The notes: generated by a model not told the origin, from the sequence alone. 64,000 bases of DNA from Alistipes sp. (GCA_017631275.1 JAGBTQ010000003.1:1-64000), one strand, 5' to 3'; shown: positions 43,600 to 52,337, counted from the first letter of the stretch. Program-made: numbers and translations.

Positions 43600-44083
43600 C
43601 TTACTTTTTATTTAGTGTTTTCAAATTTTAATTCGAGGTTATATCTCTACAACAAATTTAGGTATTTTTTCTCGAACCACAAAGGCCAACTTTTCAACAT
43701 TATAATTTTTATTGTTTTATACTTATATATATAATTAAAAATAAAATATAAATAATAATAGCTGTTGATAGTGTCAATAACTTTGAAGTGGGGTAGTTCT
43801 CAACATTTAGTTTTATTTTTGTTGATTATTTTTTATTTGTAATTTATTGAAAATAAGTAAAATAGATAGAAATTAACAATATCAACAATTATATTATAAA
43901 CATATAAACAAAGCTAAAATATTAACATCTGATGATAATAACCTCGCTTTTTGAAGTTGATAACTGACATGAAAGATTTATTCAATTTTATTTGCAAAGA
44001 AAGAGTGACCGTATATACAACGACCACTCTCAAACTTGCAAATCTTTTTATTAAAAATTTACCGACAATTACTAACACTGTTT
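43600..44083. other. Long A/T-rich gap with six TGTTGA-type motifs
   Basis: This 480-base gap has no gene and contains long stretches of nearly pure A/T. Six 9-mers close to TGTTGATAA occur in both orientations: 43691-43699 (-), 43763-43771 (+), 43797-43805 (-), 43820-43828 (+), 43879-43887 (-) and 43955-43963 (+). They differ by one or two bases from the DnaA-box complement TGTGGATAA. At the right end is a hairpin serving the Mrp gene. Confidence 0.45.
43991..44042 (-). terminator. Nested hairpin after the Mrp gene
   Basis: The outer pair TTTGCAA/TTGCAAA (43991-43997 with 44036-44042) encloses AGAGTG/CACTCT (44002-44007 with 44025-44030). It lies about 40 bases past the Mrp stop codon on the minus strand. 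Confidence 0.5.
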
Positions 44084-45139
44084 TTAACAATCGGCAGGTA
44101 GCTTTTCAACAACCTTGTCGGCGATGTTAGCATAGTACTCCTCGACACGTGGGTCGAAGCCACCAGCAGGACGACCCTCGTCGCCACCCTCCATGATAGA
44201 TTGGATAATAGGTACCTGACCCAATAGCTCGATGCCCGCCTCCTCAGCATAGCGTGCAGCACCACCCTTACCAAACAAGTAGTAGCGGTTATTTGGCAAC
44301 TCCTCAGGCGTAAACCATGCCATATTCTCAACAACACCCAACACAGGAATGTTTACCTGTGGGTGGCGGAACATCTCGACACCACGCACAACATCGGCAA
44401 CAGCAACCTGCTGAGGTGTAGATACGATGACAGCACCAGAAATCTTAAGCTCGTTGATAATAGAGAGGTGAATATCGCCAGTTCCTGGAGGAAGATCTAT
44501 GAGTAGGTAGTCGAGCTTACCCCAACGTGTCTGGTGAATGAGCTGATGTAGGGCATTTGACGCCATACCACCACGCCACATAAGAGCGTCGGTAGGCTTG
44601 ATGAAGAAGCCGATAGACATAACCTTGATGCCCAACGATTGTGCTGCAATCATATACTCGTTGCCCTCCTCGTCTTTCTCAGCCTCAGGAATGTAGCCCT
44701 CAACACCAAACATCTTAGCCTGCGAAGGGCCGTAGATGTCAGCATCGAGAATACCTACATTATAGCCATGCTGGCGCAGTGCCACAGCGAGGTTAGCAGT
44801 GATTGTTGACTTACCTACACCACCCTTACCCGAGGCAATAGCAATTATGTTGCATATCTGAGATATTGTTGTCTGCTGCTCACGACGGCGAGGCTTTGGC
44901 GCTGCCTCACGAATAATTACCATGCAGTCGTTCTCAGGGAACGACTGCTTCATGAGCTCCTCAACCTGGCGCTTTACCTTCTGTGCAAAGGGGTCGCGCG
45001 CCTTCTGAAAGCGTAGAGTGATGGCAATAGAGCCATCTTCGCCTCTATCGGCACGATCAACAAAGCCGCTATCTACGATATTTTGCTCGGTCTCTGGGTG
45101 TATGATTTGACGCAGTAGCGCCTCCAACTGTTCATTCAT
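44084..45139 (-). CDS. Mrp/ApbC family iron-sulfur carrier ATPase
   Basis: A 351-residue P-loop ATPase that carries and delivers Fe-S clusters. The N-terminal MIP18/DUF59 domain (residues 1-75) is followed by the deviant Walker A GKGGVGKST (about 110) and DLPPGTGD. The CxxC pair expected near the C-terminus of Nbp35/ApbC proteins is not seen; the C-terminus ends KLPADC. It starts 24 bases after sppA and may be transcribed with it. Confidence 0.92.
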   Translation of the reverse strand: MNEQLEALLRQIIHPETEQNIVDSGFVDRADRGEDGSIAITLRFQKARDPFAQKVKRQVEELMKQSFPENDCMVIIREAAPKPRRREQQTTISQICNIIAIASGKGGVGKSTITANLAVALRQHGYNVGILDADIYGPSQAKMFGVEGYIPEAEKDEEGNEYMIAAQSLGIKVMSIGFFIKPTDALMWRGGMASNALHQLIHQTRWGKLDYLLIDLPPGTGDIHLSIINELKISGAVIVSTPQQVAVADVVRGVEMFRHPQVNIPVLGVVENMAWFTPEELPNNRYYLFGKGGAARYAEEAGIELLGQVPIIQSIMEGGDEGRPAGGFDPRVEEYYANIADKVVEKLPADC

Positions 45140-45163
45140 ATCTATAAGGGGTACTATATTTAA

Positions 45164-46957
45164 TTAAAGGTTTACTTCTATTTTTTGTGGCATCTCCATT
45201 AATATACCTGTGTGGGTGAAGATGTATAGGTTATCCTTAACAAGGCTGTTAAGCTCCTTGCCATATATGCCATAGTTTATGCCGCACGCCTTGGCTGTCA
45301 TCATGCCCATAGCCTCGAGCCATGCCTCAAATGGTGTTAGTGGAGTCTTTATCTCCTTGAGTTTAAACTCAGCACCGAGGTCGGCAAGGTCAGCAGCCTT
45401 AGCTATAGCCTCGTGCAAACCACCATTAGCATCTACCAAGCCGTTGCCCACAGCCTGATTACCACTCCACACTCTACCCTCAGCAATGTCGTACACCTGC
45501 TCGATAGTTAGGTTACGACCCTCAGCCACCTTGCTTGTAAAGGTGGTGTAGATGTTATCCACGCTCTTTAGTAAAACCTCCTTCTGGCGCTCGGTCATAG
45601 GGTTAAGGTAGCTCATAGGCATAGCCTCGGGCGATGTGAGAGCATAATCTACGGTTATGCCGATACGGTTTTTAAGAAGTTTTGAAATATTTGGAATCAT
45701 GCCAAACACACCTATTGAGCCGGTCATAGTAAGTTTATTAGCAATGATATAATCGGCTGGAGCAGAGATGTAGTAACCACCGCTTGCTGCATTCTCACCC
45801 ATAGATATAACCACAGGCTTGCTCTCTTGTAGCAGCTTCATCTCTCGCCAGATGATATCTGAGGCGAGGGCTGAGCCACCAGGCGAGTTAACACGTACAA
45901 CAACAGACTTAACACTACTATCGAGGCGTGCCTCACGAATCTGCTGTGCAAGGCTATTACCAAAGATGTAGCCGCTACCCACCTCGTTGCCATCAACTAT
46001 CTGACCATCAGCATAGATAATACCTACATTCTGGGTGCCAGCCATCTGAGGATTTACCACAGTGAGATTATTGGCATACTCGCCAAGCGATATCTTATGT
46101 AGCTCACCTCGGCGGTTAGACTTTACACCCATCTCCTCGAGATATTTGTATAGTCCGTCCTCATACTCCACCTCGTTGATAAGTCCATGTTTCTTAGCCT
46201 CCTGTGGCGTGTTCACACTAAGGTTTGCAGCAAGCGCCTTGAGCTTTGCTGGCTCTATGTTGCGCTGTAGGGCAACATCATTAACAATAGTTGTCCACAT
46301 ATCTTCGGCGAGACTCTCCAACTGCTGGCGGTTAGCCTCCGACATTTGTGTTAGGAAGAATGGCTCAACTGCACTCTTATATTTACACACCGTAGGGCGG
46401 AAGATCTCGACACTAACATCCAACTTATCGAGCAGGCCCTTTATAAACACAGTGACGAAAGCCATTCCTCGCCACTCAATGGAGCCTTCTGGGTGCATTG
46501 ACACGCGGTCGGCAACAGATGCTAAGTAGTACTCGCTCTGTGTGAAGTTGTCGTCGTAGGCAACAACAAACTTTCCCGACTGCTTGAAGCGCAAGAGTGC
46601 CTGACGTAGCTCCTCGATGTTTGTTGCCGAGATTGTGCCCAAGCCATTCTGGTAGATGCATACACCCTCGATGTTTGGGTCTTGTGCAGCATACTCTAAT
46701 GCCGACAGCGCCTGCAAAATGGTTATTGACGACTCCATGCTAAGGGAGTTCACATCTATCGTAGGCATAACATTTGGCGAATCTACAACACTCTCGCCAA
46801 GGTCGATATATAGAACCGAATTTTTCTGAGTCATTGTCGTCTCTCCACCAAACGATGCGAGTAGCGAGAAGCCAAAGATTAGGCTTAGAATAAATACCAC
46901 TCCCGAGCCAATGACCACTGCGGCAAGGGCTGCTAAAAATGTCTTCCAGAAATTCAT
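45164..46957 (-). CDS. sppA: Signal peptide peptidase SppA (67K type)
   Basis: A 597-residue membrane protease of family S49 that degrades cleaved signal peptides. One N-terminal membrane helix (about residues 5-30) precedes two tandem S49 domains. The catalytic Lys is expected in the first domain (FVTVFIKGLLDKLDV) and the Ser is in the second (GENAASGGYYISAPADYI). The active site faces the periplasm. Promoter at 46989-46996. Confidence 0.94.
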   Translation of the reverse strand: MNFWKTFLAALAAVVIGSGVVFILSLIFGFSLLASFGGETTMTQKNSVLYIDLGESVVDSPNVMPTIDVNSLSMESSITILQALSALEYAAQDPNIEGVCIYQNGLGTISATNIEELRQALLRFKQSGKFVVAYDDNFTQSEYYLASVADRVSMHPEGSIEWRGMAFVTVFIKGLLDKLDVSVEIFRPTVCKYKSAVEPFFLTQMSEANRQQLESLAEDMWTTIVNDVALQRNIEPAKLKALAANLSVNTPQEAKKHGLINEVEYEDGLYKYLEEMGVKSNRRGELHKISLGEYANNLTVVNPQMAGTQNVGIIYADGQIVDGNEVGSGYIFGNSLAQQIREARLDSSVKSVVVRVNSPGGSALASDIIWREMKLLQESKPVVISMGENAASGGYYISAPADYIIANKLTMTGSIGVFGMIPNISKLLKNRIGITVDYALTSPEAMPMSYLNPMTERQKEVLLKSVDNIYTTFTSKVAEGRNLTIEQVYDIAEGRVWSGNQAVGNGLVDANGGLHEAIAKAADLADLGAEFKLKEIKTPLTPFEAWLEAMGMMTAKACGINYGIYGKELNSLVKDNLYIFTHTGILMEMPQKIEVNL

Positions 46958-46988
46958 AACATCACGTGTTTTAGGTAAAACGTTAGTG

Positions 46989-46996
46989 CAAATATA
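46989..46996 (-). promoter_or_regulatory. Promoter -7 box of sppA
   Basis: TATATTTG on the minus strand fits TAnnTTTG, 32 bases before the start codon. Confidence 0.55.
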
Positions 46997-47105
46997 CTAA
47001 TAATTCTCCAATTATAACCCCTAAAAAATAGATATATCAACATAATAATTTAAGTTGTTGTGTGTTAAAATAGGGGTAATATTAGGAGATTATACCTAAT
47101 TTTAT

Positions 47106-47113
47106 TATATTTG
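47106..47113 (+). promoter_or_regulatory. Promoter -7 box of the nrnA/ABC exporter operon
   Basis: TATATTTG fits TAnnTTTG, 20 bases before the start codon, divergent from the sppA promoter. Confidence 0.6.
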
Positions 47114-47132
47114 CATACTTAATACTATTAAT

Positions 47133-48158
47133 ATGCAGTTAGCATCTTCAAAGATAGAGGCCCTTCGCGAGCTACTTGCAAAGCCTCAGTCGATAGTTAT
47201 TCTTTCGCACACCAACCCCGATGGCGACGCTATTGGCTCGTCGTTGGCATGGGCTGAAATATTGCGCAAAGAGGGTCACGATGTAACATGTATAGTGCCT
47301 AATCGTTATCCCTACTACCTCGAGTTTATGCCCAATATCTCTGATATTGTGATCTTCAAGAGCGATAGCGAGGGTAGAGCCAAGGAGGCACTAAAGCGTG
47401 CCGATATCATCTTCTGCCTCGACTTTCATCTACTATCTCGCCTCGACCAGCTTGGCGACATCATCGATGAAAACCAGCATGCTAAGCGTGTGCTTATCGA
47501 CCACCACCTCGATGCTTCCGACGACTTCGACATCATGTTCTCGCACAGCGAGGCATCGAGCACCTGCTACCTCGTGGCACGCCTCATCGAGGAGATGTAT
47601 GGTGTGGAGCACATATCCCGCTCCATGGCAGAGAACCTCTTTGTGGGCATGATGACCGACACGGGCAACTTCTCATTCTCGTCGGTTACACCCGATGTAT
47701 TCCGTGTTGTGAGCCTTCTTGCCGAGACAGGCATATCTATTCCCGATATCCATATCCACGTATATAACTCCTTCACAGAGGGTCGTGCACGACTGTTTGG
47801 CTATGTCATCAACCGCAAGATGAAGATCTTCCACAACGGCACTGTAGCCCACATGTCGATTACCGAAGAGGAGATGCGTAGGTTCTGGTTCCAGCAGGGC
47901 GACTCCGAGGGCTTTGTAAACTATCCGCTAACAATCAAGAAGATGAAGCTCTCGGCAATGTTTACCGAGCATAGCGACTTTATCCGTGTGTCGCTTCGCT
48001 CACGTGGCGACATCGATGTCAACCTCTTTGCCCAGCGCTACTTCAATGGCGGTGGACATAAAAATGCTGCTGGCGGTAAGTCCTACCTCTCGATGGAGGA
48101 TACTATCAAGCACTACGAGAAGTGTGTCAAGGAGTATGCCGCGGAGGGTAGATTGTAG
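47133..48158 (+). CDS. nrnA: DHH/DHHA1 phosphoesterase, NrnA-like
   Basis: A 341-residue manganese enzyme that degrades very short RNA (nanoRNA), pAp, or in some relatives cyclic dinucleotide products. Metal motifs: SHTNPDGDAIGSS (about 29-41), FCLDFH (Asp), and LIDHHLDASDDF (the DHH signature, about 112). The C-terminal DHHA1 domain ends in GGGHKNAAGG. It is followed after 17 bases by the ABC exporter gene. Confidence 0.95.
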   Translation: MQLASSKIEALRELLAKPQSIVILSHTNPDGDAIGSSLAWAEILRKEGHDVTCIVPNRYPYYLEFMPNISDIVIFKSDSEGRAKEALKRADIIFCLDFHLLSRLDQLGDIIDENQHAKRVLIDHHLDASDDFDIMFSHSEASSTCYLVARLIEEMYGVEHISRSMAENLFVGMMTDTGNFSFSSVTPDVFRVVSLLAETGISIPDIHIHVYNSFTEGRARLFGYVINRKMKIFHNGTVAHMSITEEEMRRFWFQQGDSEGFVNYPLTIKKMKLSAMFTEHSDFIRVSLRSRGDIDVNLFAQRYFNGGGHKNAAGGKSYLSMEDTIKHYEKCVKEYAAEGRL

Positions 48159-48175
48159 AACGAAACACAAAAACC

Positions 48176-50014
48176 ATGTTCAAAACATATTTACGACTAC
48201 TCAATTTTGCTAAGCCACTAAGTAGGTACACCGTGCCCTACTTCTTCTTTGCCGCCTTTCATGCGTTGTTCAACACCTTCAACTACGCGATGATTATCCC
48301 CATTCTCAACGCCATGTTTGAGAGCGACGGCGGCTTCGGCTTCGAGCCATTATATGAGTTTCCGGGTGTCGAGTTTAGCGAGGCGGGCTTCACGGCTATT
48401 CTCAGCTACCTCTACACTTGTGTCTTTGGTGCGTCGTTTAGTGCTGTGCGCTTCTTGGCGCTTCTTGGCGTTGTCACCATCATGATGAACTTCCTGAGCA
48501 ACGCCTTCCGCTATGCTGCGGCGATGACTGTCGAGAGGTTGCGTGTAAACACCATTCAGCGCATGCGCGACGATATGTACTCGCACATCATCAACCTCAA
48601 CGTAGGCTTCTTCGCTGGTCAGCGCAAGGGAGATATCATGTCACGCATCACACAGGATGTCATGGTTGTGCAGTATTGCATCACCAACACCCTGCAGGTA
48701 GCCTTCCGCGACCCCTTCCTTATCATCGGCTTCCTTGTGCTCATGATTAGCATATCGTGGCAGCTATCGCTCTTTGCCGTTGTCTTCCTCCCCATCGTGG
48801 GTCTTGTCATCGGCCGTGTTGTCAAGCGCTTGCGCCACCCCGCTATGCGTAGCCAGGAGCGCATGGGCGAGCTTGTGTCGGTGCTCGACGAGTCGTTGTC
48901 GGGAATTAAGATTATCAAGGGCTACAACGCCTCAGGCTTCCTTGTCGAGAAGTTTAAGTTTATAAACACGCAGCTCTCCAACCTCCTTATATCTATGGCA
49001 CGCCGCCAGCAGCTCGCCTCGCCTATGAGCGAGTTTATGGGTATCACAGCCGTTGCCGTAATCCTTGTCTTTGGAGGTATCCTCGTGGGTAATGGTCTTA
49101 TCGGAGGTGCTGGCTTTATCGCCTTTATCGCAGCCTTCTCGCAGATAACACGCCCCTTGCGTTCGTTTATCGACCAGTTTGCTAACATCAACCAGGGTGT
49201 TGCTGCTGGTGAGCGCATCTTCGCCATGCTCGACTCTCAGAGCGAGGTGCAGGACGCACCCAATGCTCGCGACTTCGAGGGCTTGAAGCACTCTATCGAG
49301 CTTCGCAATGTGCGCTTCTCATACGACGGCGAGCGCGATGTTATTGACGGCGTTACTATCAAGATAAACAAGGGCGAGACCGTTGCCCTGGTGGGCGCGT
49401 CGGGTGGCGGTAAGTCAACACTCAGTGAGCTTATACCACGCTTCTACGATGTTCAGGCGGGCGAGGTGTTGTTCGATGGCGTGAATGTCAAGGAGTACAA
49501 ACAGGAGTCGTTGCGCCAGAAGATGAGCATCGTGGCGCAGGAGACAGTCCTCTTCAACGACTCTATCGAGGGTAATATCCTTATGGGTCGCCCTGCGGCT
49601 ACTCACGATGAGGTGGTCGAGGCATCGAAGGTTGCTAATGCCCACACCTTCATCATGGAGAGCCCTGAAGGCTATGCCACAAATATTGGTGACCGTGGCT
49701 CAAAGCTCTCGGGCGGTCAGCGCCAGCGTATTAGCATTGCACGTGCTGTGCTCAAAGATCCCGAGATACTCATCCTCGACGAGGCAACATCGGCTCTCGA
49801 CACCGAGAGCGAGAAGCTCGTGCAGGATGCTCTCACTAACCTTCTTGAGGGTCGCACATCAATAGTCATTGCCCACCGCCTAAGCACCATCTACAATGCA
49901 GATAGAATCTACGTCATCGACAAGGGTAAGGTTGCTGAGGAGGGCACTCACTCCGAGCTCCTCGCTCTCAATGGCATCTATGCGCACTTAATAGCAATGC
50001 AAAGCTTCAAGTAA
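48176..50014 (+). CDS. MsbA-like ABC transporter (fused permease and ATPase)
   Basis: A 612-residue half-transporter that works as a homodimer. Six membrane helices occupy residues 20-330; the nucleotide-binding domain has Walker A GASGGGKST, signature LSGGQRQR, Walker B ILILDEATSALD and the H-loop AHRLSTI. The architecture is that of MsbA-type lipid or drug exporters; the substrate cannot be told. Its TAA stop is the first triplet of repeat copy D. Confidence 0.94.
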   Translation: MFKTYLRLLNFAKPLSRYTVPYFFFAAFHALFNTFNYAMIIPILNAMFESDGGFGFEPLYEFPGVEFSEAGFTAILSYLYTCVFGASFSAVRFLALLGVVTIMMNFLSNAFRYAAAMTVERLRVNTIQRMRDDMYSHIINLNVGFFAGQRKGDIMSRITQDVMVVQYCITNTLQVAFRDPFLIIGFLVLMISISWQLSLFAVVFLPIVGLVIGRVVKRLRHPAMRSQERMGELVSVLDESLSGIKIIKGYNASGFLVEKFKFINTQLSNLLISMARRQQLASPMSEFMGITAVAVILVFGGILVGNGLIGGAGFIAFIAAFSQITRPLRSFIDQFANINQGVAAGERIFAMLDSQSEVQDAPNARDFEGLKHSIELRNVRFSYDGERDVIDGVTIKINKGETVALVGASGGGKSTLSELIPRFYDVQAGEVLFDGVNVKEYKQESLRQKMSIVAQETVLFNDSIEGNILMGRPAATHDEVVEASKVANAHTFIMESPEGYATNIGDRGSKLSGGQRQRISIARAVLKDPEILILDEATSALDTESEKLVQDALTNLLEGRTSIVIAHRLSTIYNADRIYVIDKGKVAEEGTHSELLALNGIYAHLIAMQSFK

Positions 50015-50141
50015 TTTGTTGTGATAAGCCGCAATCTGCGGCACATCGTAAAAAGTTAATCACCCTGGGCTGTACTTTTTGTACTATCCCAGGGTGATTA
50101 CTTTTCAGATGCACCACATCTCACGGCTTCTAACAACAAAT
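50012..50141 (+). repeat. Stop-codon-anchored structured terminator repeat, copy D
   Basis: TAATTTGTTGTGATAAG (50012-50028) begins on the exporter stop codon; CTTCTAACAACAAAT (50127-50141) ends the element. The ends differ from copies A-C by C to G, and the partner end changes G to C, preserving the pairing. The central stem TAATCACCCTGGG (50057-50069) with CCCAGGGTGATTA (50088-50100) is perfect. The left arm CCGC-aatct-GCGG forms a small hairpin. Confidence 0.87.
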
Positions 50142-50142
50142 T

Positions 50143-50268
50143 ATTTCTCGTGATAAGGGGTCGATTGCGTCCCCTAGAAAAAATGCCACCAATGGGACGT
50201 ACATCTAGTACTACCCATCGGTGGCATTTTTGCCGAGCGTTGCATCTGCAACCCTTCTAACGAGAAAT
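50143..50268 (+). repeat. Structured terminator repeat, copy E, in tandem with copy D
   Basis: It starts one base after copy D with ATTTCTCGTGATAAG and ends CTTCTAACGAGAAAT (50254-50268). The ends pair as TTTCTCGT with ACGAGAAA, another compensatory change. The central terminator hairpin (50178-50196 with 50214-50231) is the same sequence as copy C, 11.7 kb away. The right arm has GTTGC-atct-GCAAC. This is the only copy not at a stop codon. Confidence 0.87.
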
Positions 50269-50360
50269 TTATCTCGCTGATTGAGGGGGTAGATTATAAG
50301 GAGTTTAGTGATAGTCTTTCCCTAAATTCCCTAAATTCCTTATTCTCCCTATCTTCTCTC
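50269..50360 (+). repeat. Module block attached to copy E
   Basis: It carries GCTGATTGA, then the GGTAGATTA ... AAGGAGTTTAGTGATAG block nearly identical to that after copy C, and CCCTAAATT-type short repeats. It stops about 10 bases before the end of the glutamine synthetase gene and lacks the GTGCGAAGCAC and heptad modules. Confidence 0.7.
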
Positions 50361-50369
50361 TTCTGTCCT

Positions 50370-51872
50370 CTATCCGCAGTGGAAATATTTGTGGACAAGC
50401 TCCAGCATCTTCTCGTTATCAGAGCCGATGTCGGCACGCAATGTGCGGTCGTCGAACGAGCGCAACGACTTAAGGATGCCGTCGATCATAGCGGGGCTAA
50501 ACACGCCACGGCTCTCGTATATCGAGCGCTGCTTCTCGAGGCAGTCTGCCGACGCAGCACAGCTATCAGGAAGCTGAGCGAGGCCCTTGAGCTTATCCTC
50601 ATTCTCCTTGAGGTGGATATTTACATTAACATAGGTATTATCGGCAACCTCCAGGGCATTATCCATCTCGAAACCATAGCGGCAAGCCACAGCCAAGCCT
50701 GCGATAAGCTCATATACATCTGCCGAGCCATCGGGTGAACGCATCTCCACGGTCTGCTTCTGCGTAGTGTCGTATGTGCTCTCGCCCTCAAGAGGGTTGG
50801 CAATACGACACATGTCGCTCTTAGCAACCCAGCCCAGAGGCACACGCACCAACACCGAGCGGTTGCGGTCGCCCCAGCAGACGTTTGTAGGTGCCTCCTG
50901 GTGTGGCACAAGGCGGAAGTATGATGTAGGGTTGGTATTACCAAAGGCGGTGATTGATGGTGCAAGCTCCATCATACCGGCAATGGCGCAGCGTGCCACA
51001 GGCGAGAGCTCGCCATCTTCGAGCATCATATTCTTGCCCTCCTTGGTTATGCGCATGTGTATATGTAGTCCTGAGCCAGCCTTGCCCGCAGTAATCTTTG
51101 GTGCAAACGTAATGTCGAAGCCATAGCGATAGGCGAGGTTGCGGATAATCCACTTGGCGATGACGAGCTGGTCTGCCGCCTCAGCCGCCGCCGTAGGCAA
51201 GAACTCTATCTCGTTCTGCTCGTAGATAAGGCCGTCGATGGTGAAGTTACCCACCTCCGAGTGGCCATACTTAATCTGACCGCCCGCCTGAGCGATATAT
51301 GCCATGCACTCGGTGCGGAACTCGTTGAACTTGGCATAAGGTGACGACTCGTGATAGCCCTTCTGGTCGGTAGCGGGGAATAGGCCCTCGTCCTCAGCAA
51401 TAACGTAGTACTCCAACTCGCCCATAGCCTCAAACTGCATGCCTGTAACCTGCTCGAAGGCTGCACACGCCTTGAGGAGTGTGTAGCGAGGAGCCGAAGC
51501 CAAAGGCTCGCCATCCTTGTTAAAGAACGAGCAGAGCATCGTAAGCGTAGGAATCTCGGCAAATGGGTCGAGGAAGGCTGTGCGGAAGCGAGGCACAACA
51601 TATAGGTCGCTGCTGCCCGCCTCGATAAATGGGAAGAGGCTCGAGCCATCGACACGCTCACCGCAGGTGAGTATAGCATCGAGGTACGCAGCATTGTTGA
51701 TTACAAAATTTAGGGTCTTAAGGCGACCGTCGCCCGCAGGATACATGAAGTTTACCATGCGAATACCATTCTCGCTGATATAGCGAACTATATCTGCCTT
51801 TGTAAACTCCTTTGCAGGCTTACCCAAGAAGGCAACAACCTTATTGGGGTTTAGTTCTAACTCTCGTGTCAT
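50370..51872 (-). CDS. Glutamine synthetase family protein (type I-like)
   Basis: A 500-residue ligase of the glutamine synthetase fold, joining ammonia to glutamate. The N-terminal beta-grasp part includes MVNFMYPAGDGRLKTLNF; the catalytic barrel shows MGELEYYV, GHSEVGNF, GSGLHIHM (metal/glutamate loop) and NPTSYFRLVPHQEAPTNVCWGDRNRS. Length fits type I rather than the long type III enzymes also found in Bacteroidetes. Whether it makes glutamine or a related gamma-glutamyl compound is not certain. It lies 39 bases after the SUI1-like gene. Confidence 0.9.
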   Translation of the reverse strand: MTRELELNPNKVVAFLGKPAKEFTKADIVRYISENGIRMVNFMYPAGDGRLKTLNFVINNAAYLDAILTCGERVDGSSLFPFIEAGSSDLYVVPRFRTAFLDPFAEIPTLTMLCSFFNKDGEPLASAPRYTLLKACAAFEQVTGMQFEAMGELEYYVIAEDEGLFPATDQKGYHESSPYAKFNEFRTECMAYIAQAGGQIKYGHSEVGNFTIDGLIYEQNEIEFLPTAAAEAADQLVIAKWIIRNLAYRYGFDITFAPKITAGKAGSGLHIHMRITKEGKNMMLEDGELSPVARCAIAGMMELAPSITAFGNTNPTSYFRLVPHQEAPTNVCWGDRNRSVLVRVPLGWVAKSDMCRIANPLEGESTYDTTQKQTVEMRSPDGSADVYELIAGLAVACRYGFEMDNALEVADNTYVNVNIHLKENEDKLKGLAQLPDSCAASADCLEKQRSIYESRGVFSPAMIDGILKSLRSFDDRTLRADIGSDNEKMLELVHKYFHCG

Positions 51873-51911
51873 AGTTCTATGTGTGTTAGTTATACTCTCT
51901 TGTTCGAGAGG

Positions 51912-52253
51912 CTATCCTCCCGCCTTCTTGCAGCGGTAGCCCGCCTTGGTGAGTAGCTCTACTATGCGGTCGCGGTGGTCGCCCTGAATGATTATCTCGC
52001 CATCTTTGGCAGTGCCACCCACGCCACAACTCTTCTTGAGCTCCTTGCCCAGTGCTGCTAGGTCGTCGCTACTACCCACAAAGCCTCGCACCACCGTAGC
52101 CACACGCCCACCCTTAAGGCGGTCAAGCCATATCTTAAGATTCTGCTTCGAGGGGTCGAGGGTTACACTCTCCTCCTCTGTAGAGGTCTCATATTTATAG
52201 TCGGGGTTGGTGGAGAACACCACACCTAACCTCTCCTTCCAATCATTATTCAT
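51912..52253 (-). CDS. SUI1/eIF1-like translation factor (YciH family)
   Basis: A 113-residue protein whose C-terminal two-thirds is a SUI1 domain (LKIWLDRLKGGRVATVVRGFVGSSDDLAALGKELKKSCGVGGTAKDG). Bacterial members (YciH) influence start codon choice at the ribosome. The N-terminus (about 40 residues) is unstructured. A -7 box lies at 52305-52312. Confidence 0.9.
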   Translation of the reverse strand: MNNDWKERLGVVFSTNPDYKYETSTEEESVTLDPSKQNLKIWLDRLKGGRVATVVRGFVGSSDDLAALGKELKKSCGVGGTAKDGEIIIQGDHRDRIVELLTKAGYRCKKAGG

Positions 52254-52304
52254 GCTAAATAGATAATAATGTATAAATTATAGATAAATAAATATACCTT
52301 AACA

Positions 52305-52312
52305 CAAAGATA
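52305..52312 (-). promoter_or_regulatory. Promoter -7 box of the SUI1-like gene
   Basis: TATCTTTG on the minus strand fits TAnnTTTG, 52 bases before the start. A weaker box for the divergent DUF4435 gene, TAACTTTA (52326-52333), lies close by. Confidence 0.5.
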
Positions 52313-52337
52313 TAAAAAATTTTTGTAACTTTACGAT

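Noticed and set aside
46965-46980. CACGTG core near the sppA start as a third parS site
   Set aside because: The flanks (ATCACGTGTT) do not fit the palindromic GTTnCACGTGnAAC pattern.
5692-50268. The structured repeats as integron attC sites
   Set aside because: They follow stop codons and contain CTTCTAAC/GTTAGAAG, close to attC core boxes, but the boxes are at the wrong ends and orientation, the genes are housekeeping genes on both strands, and no integrase is present.
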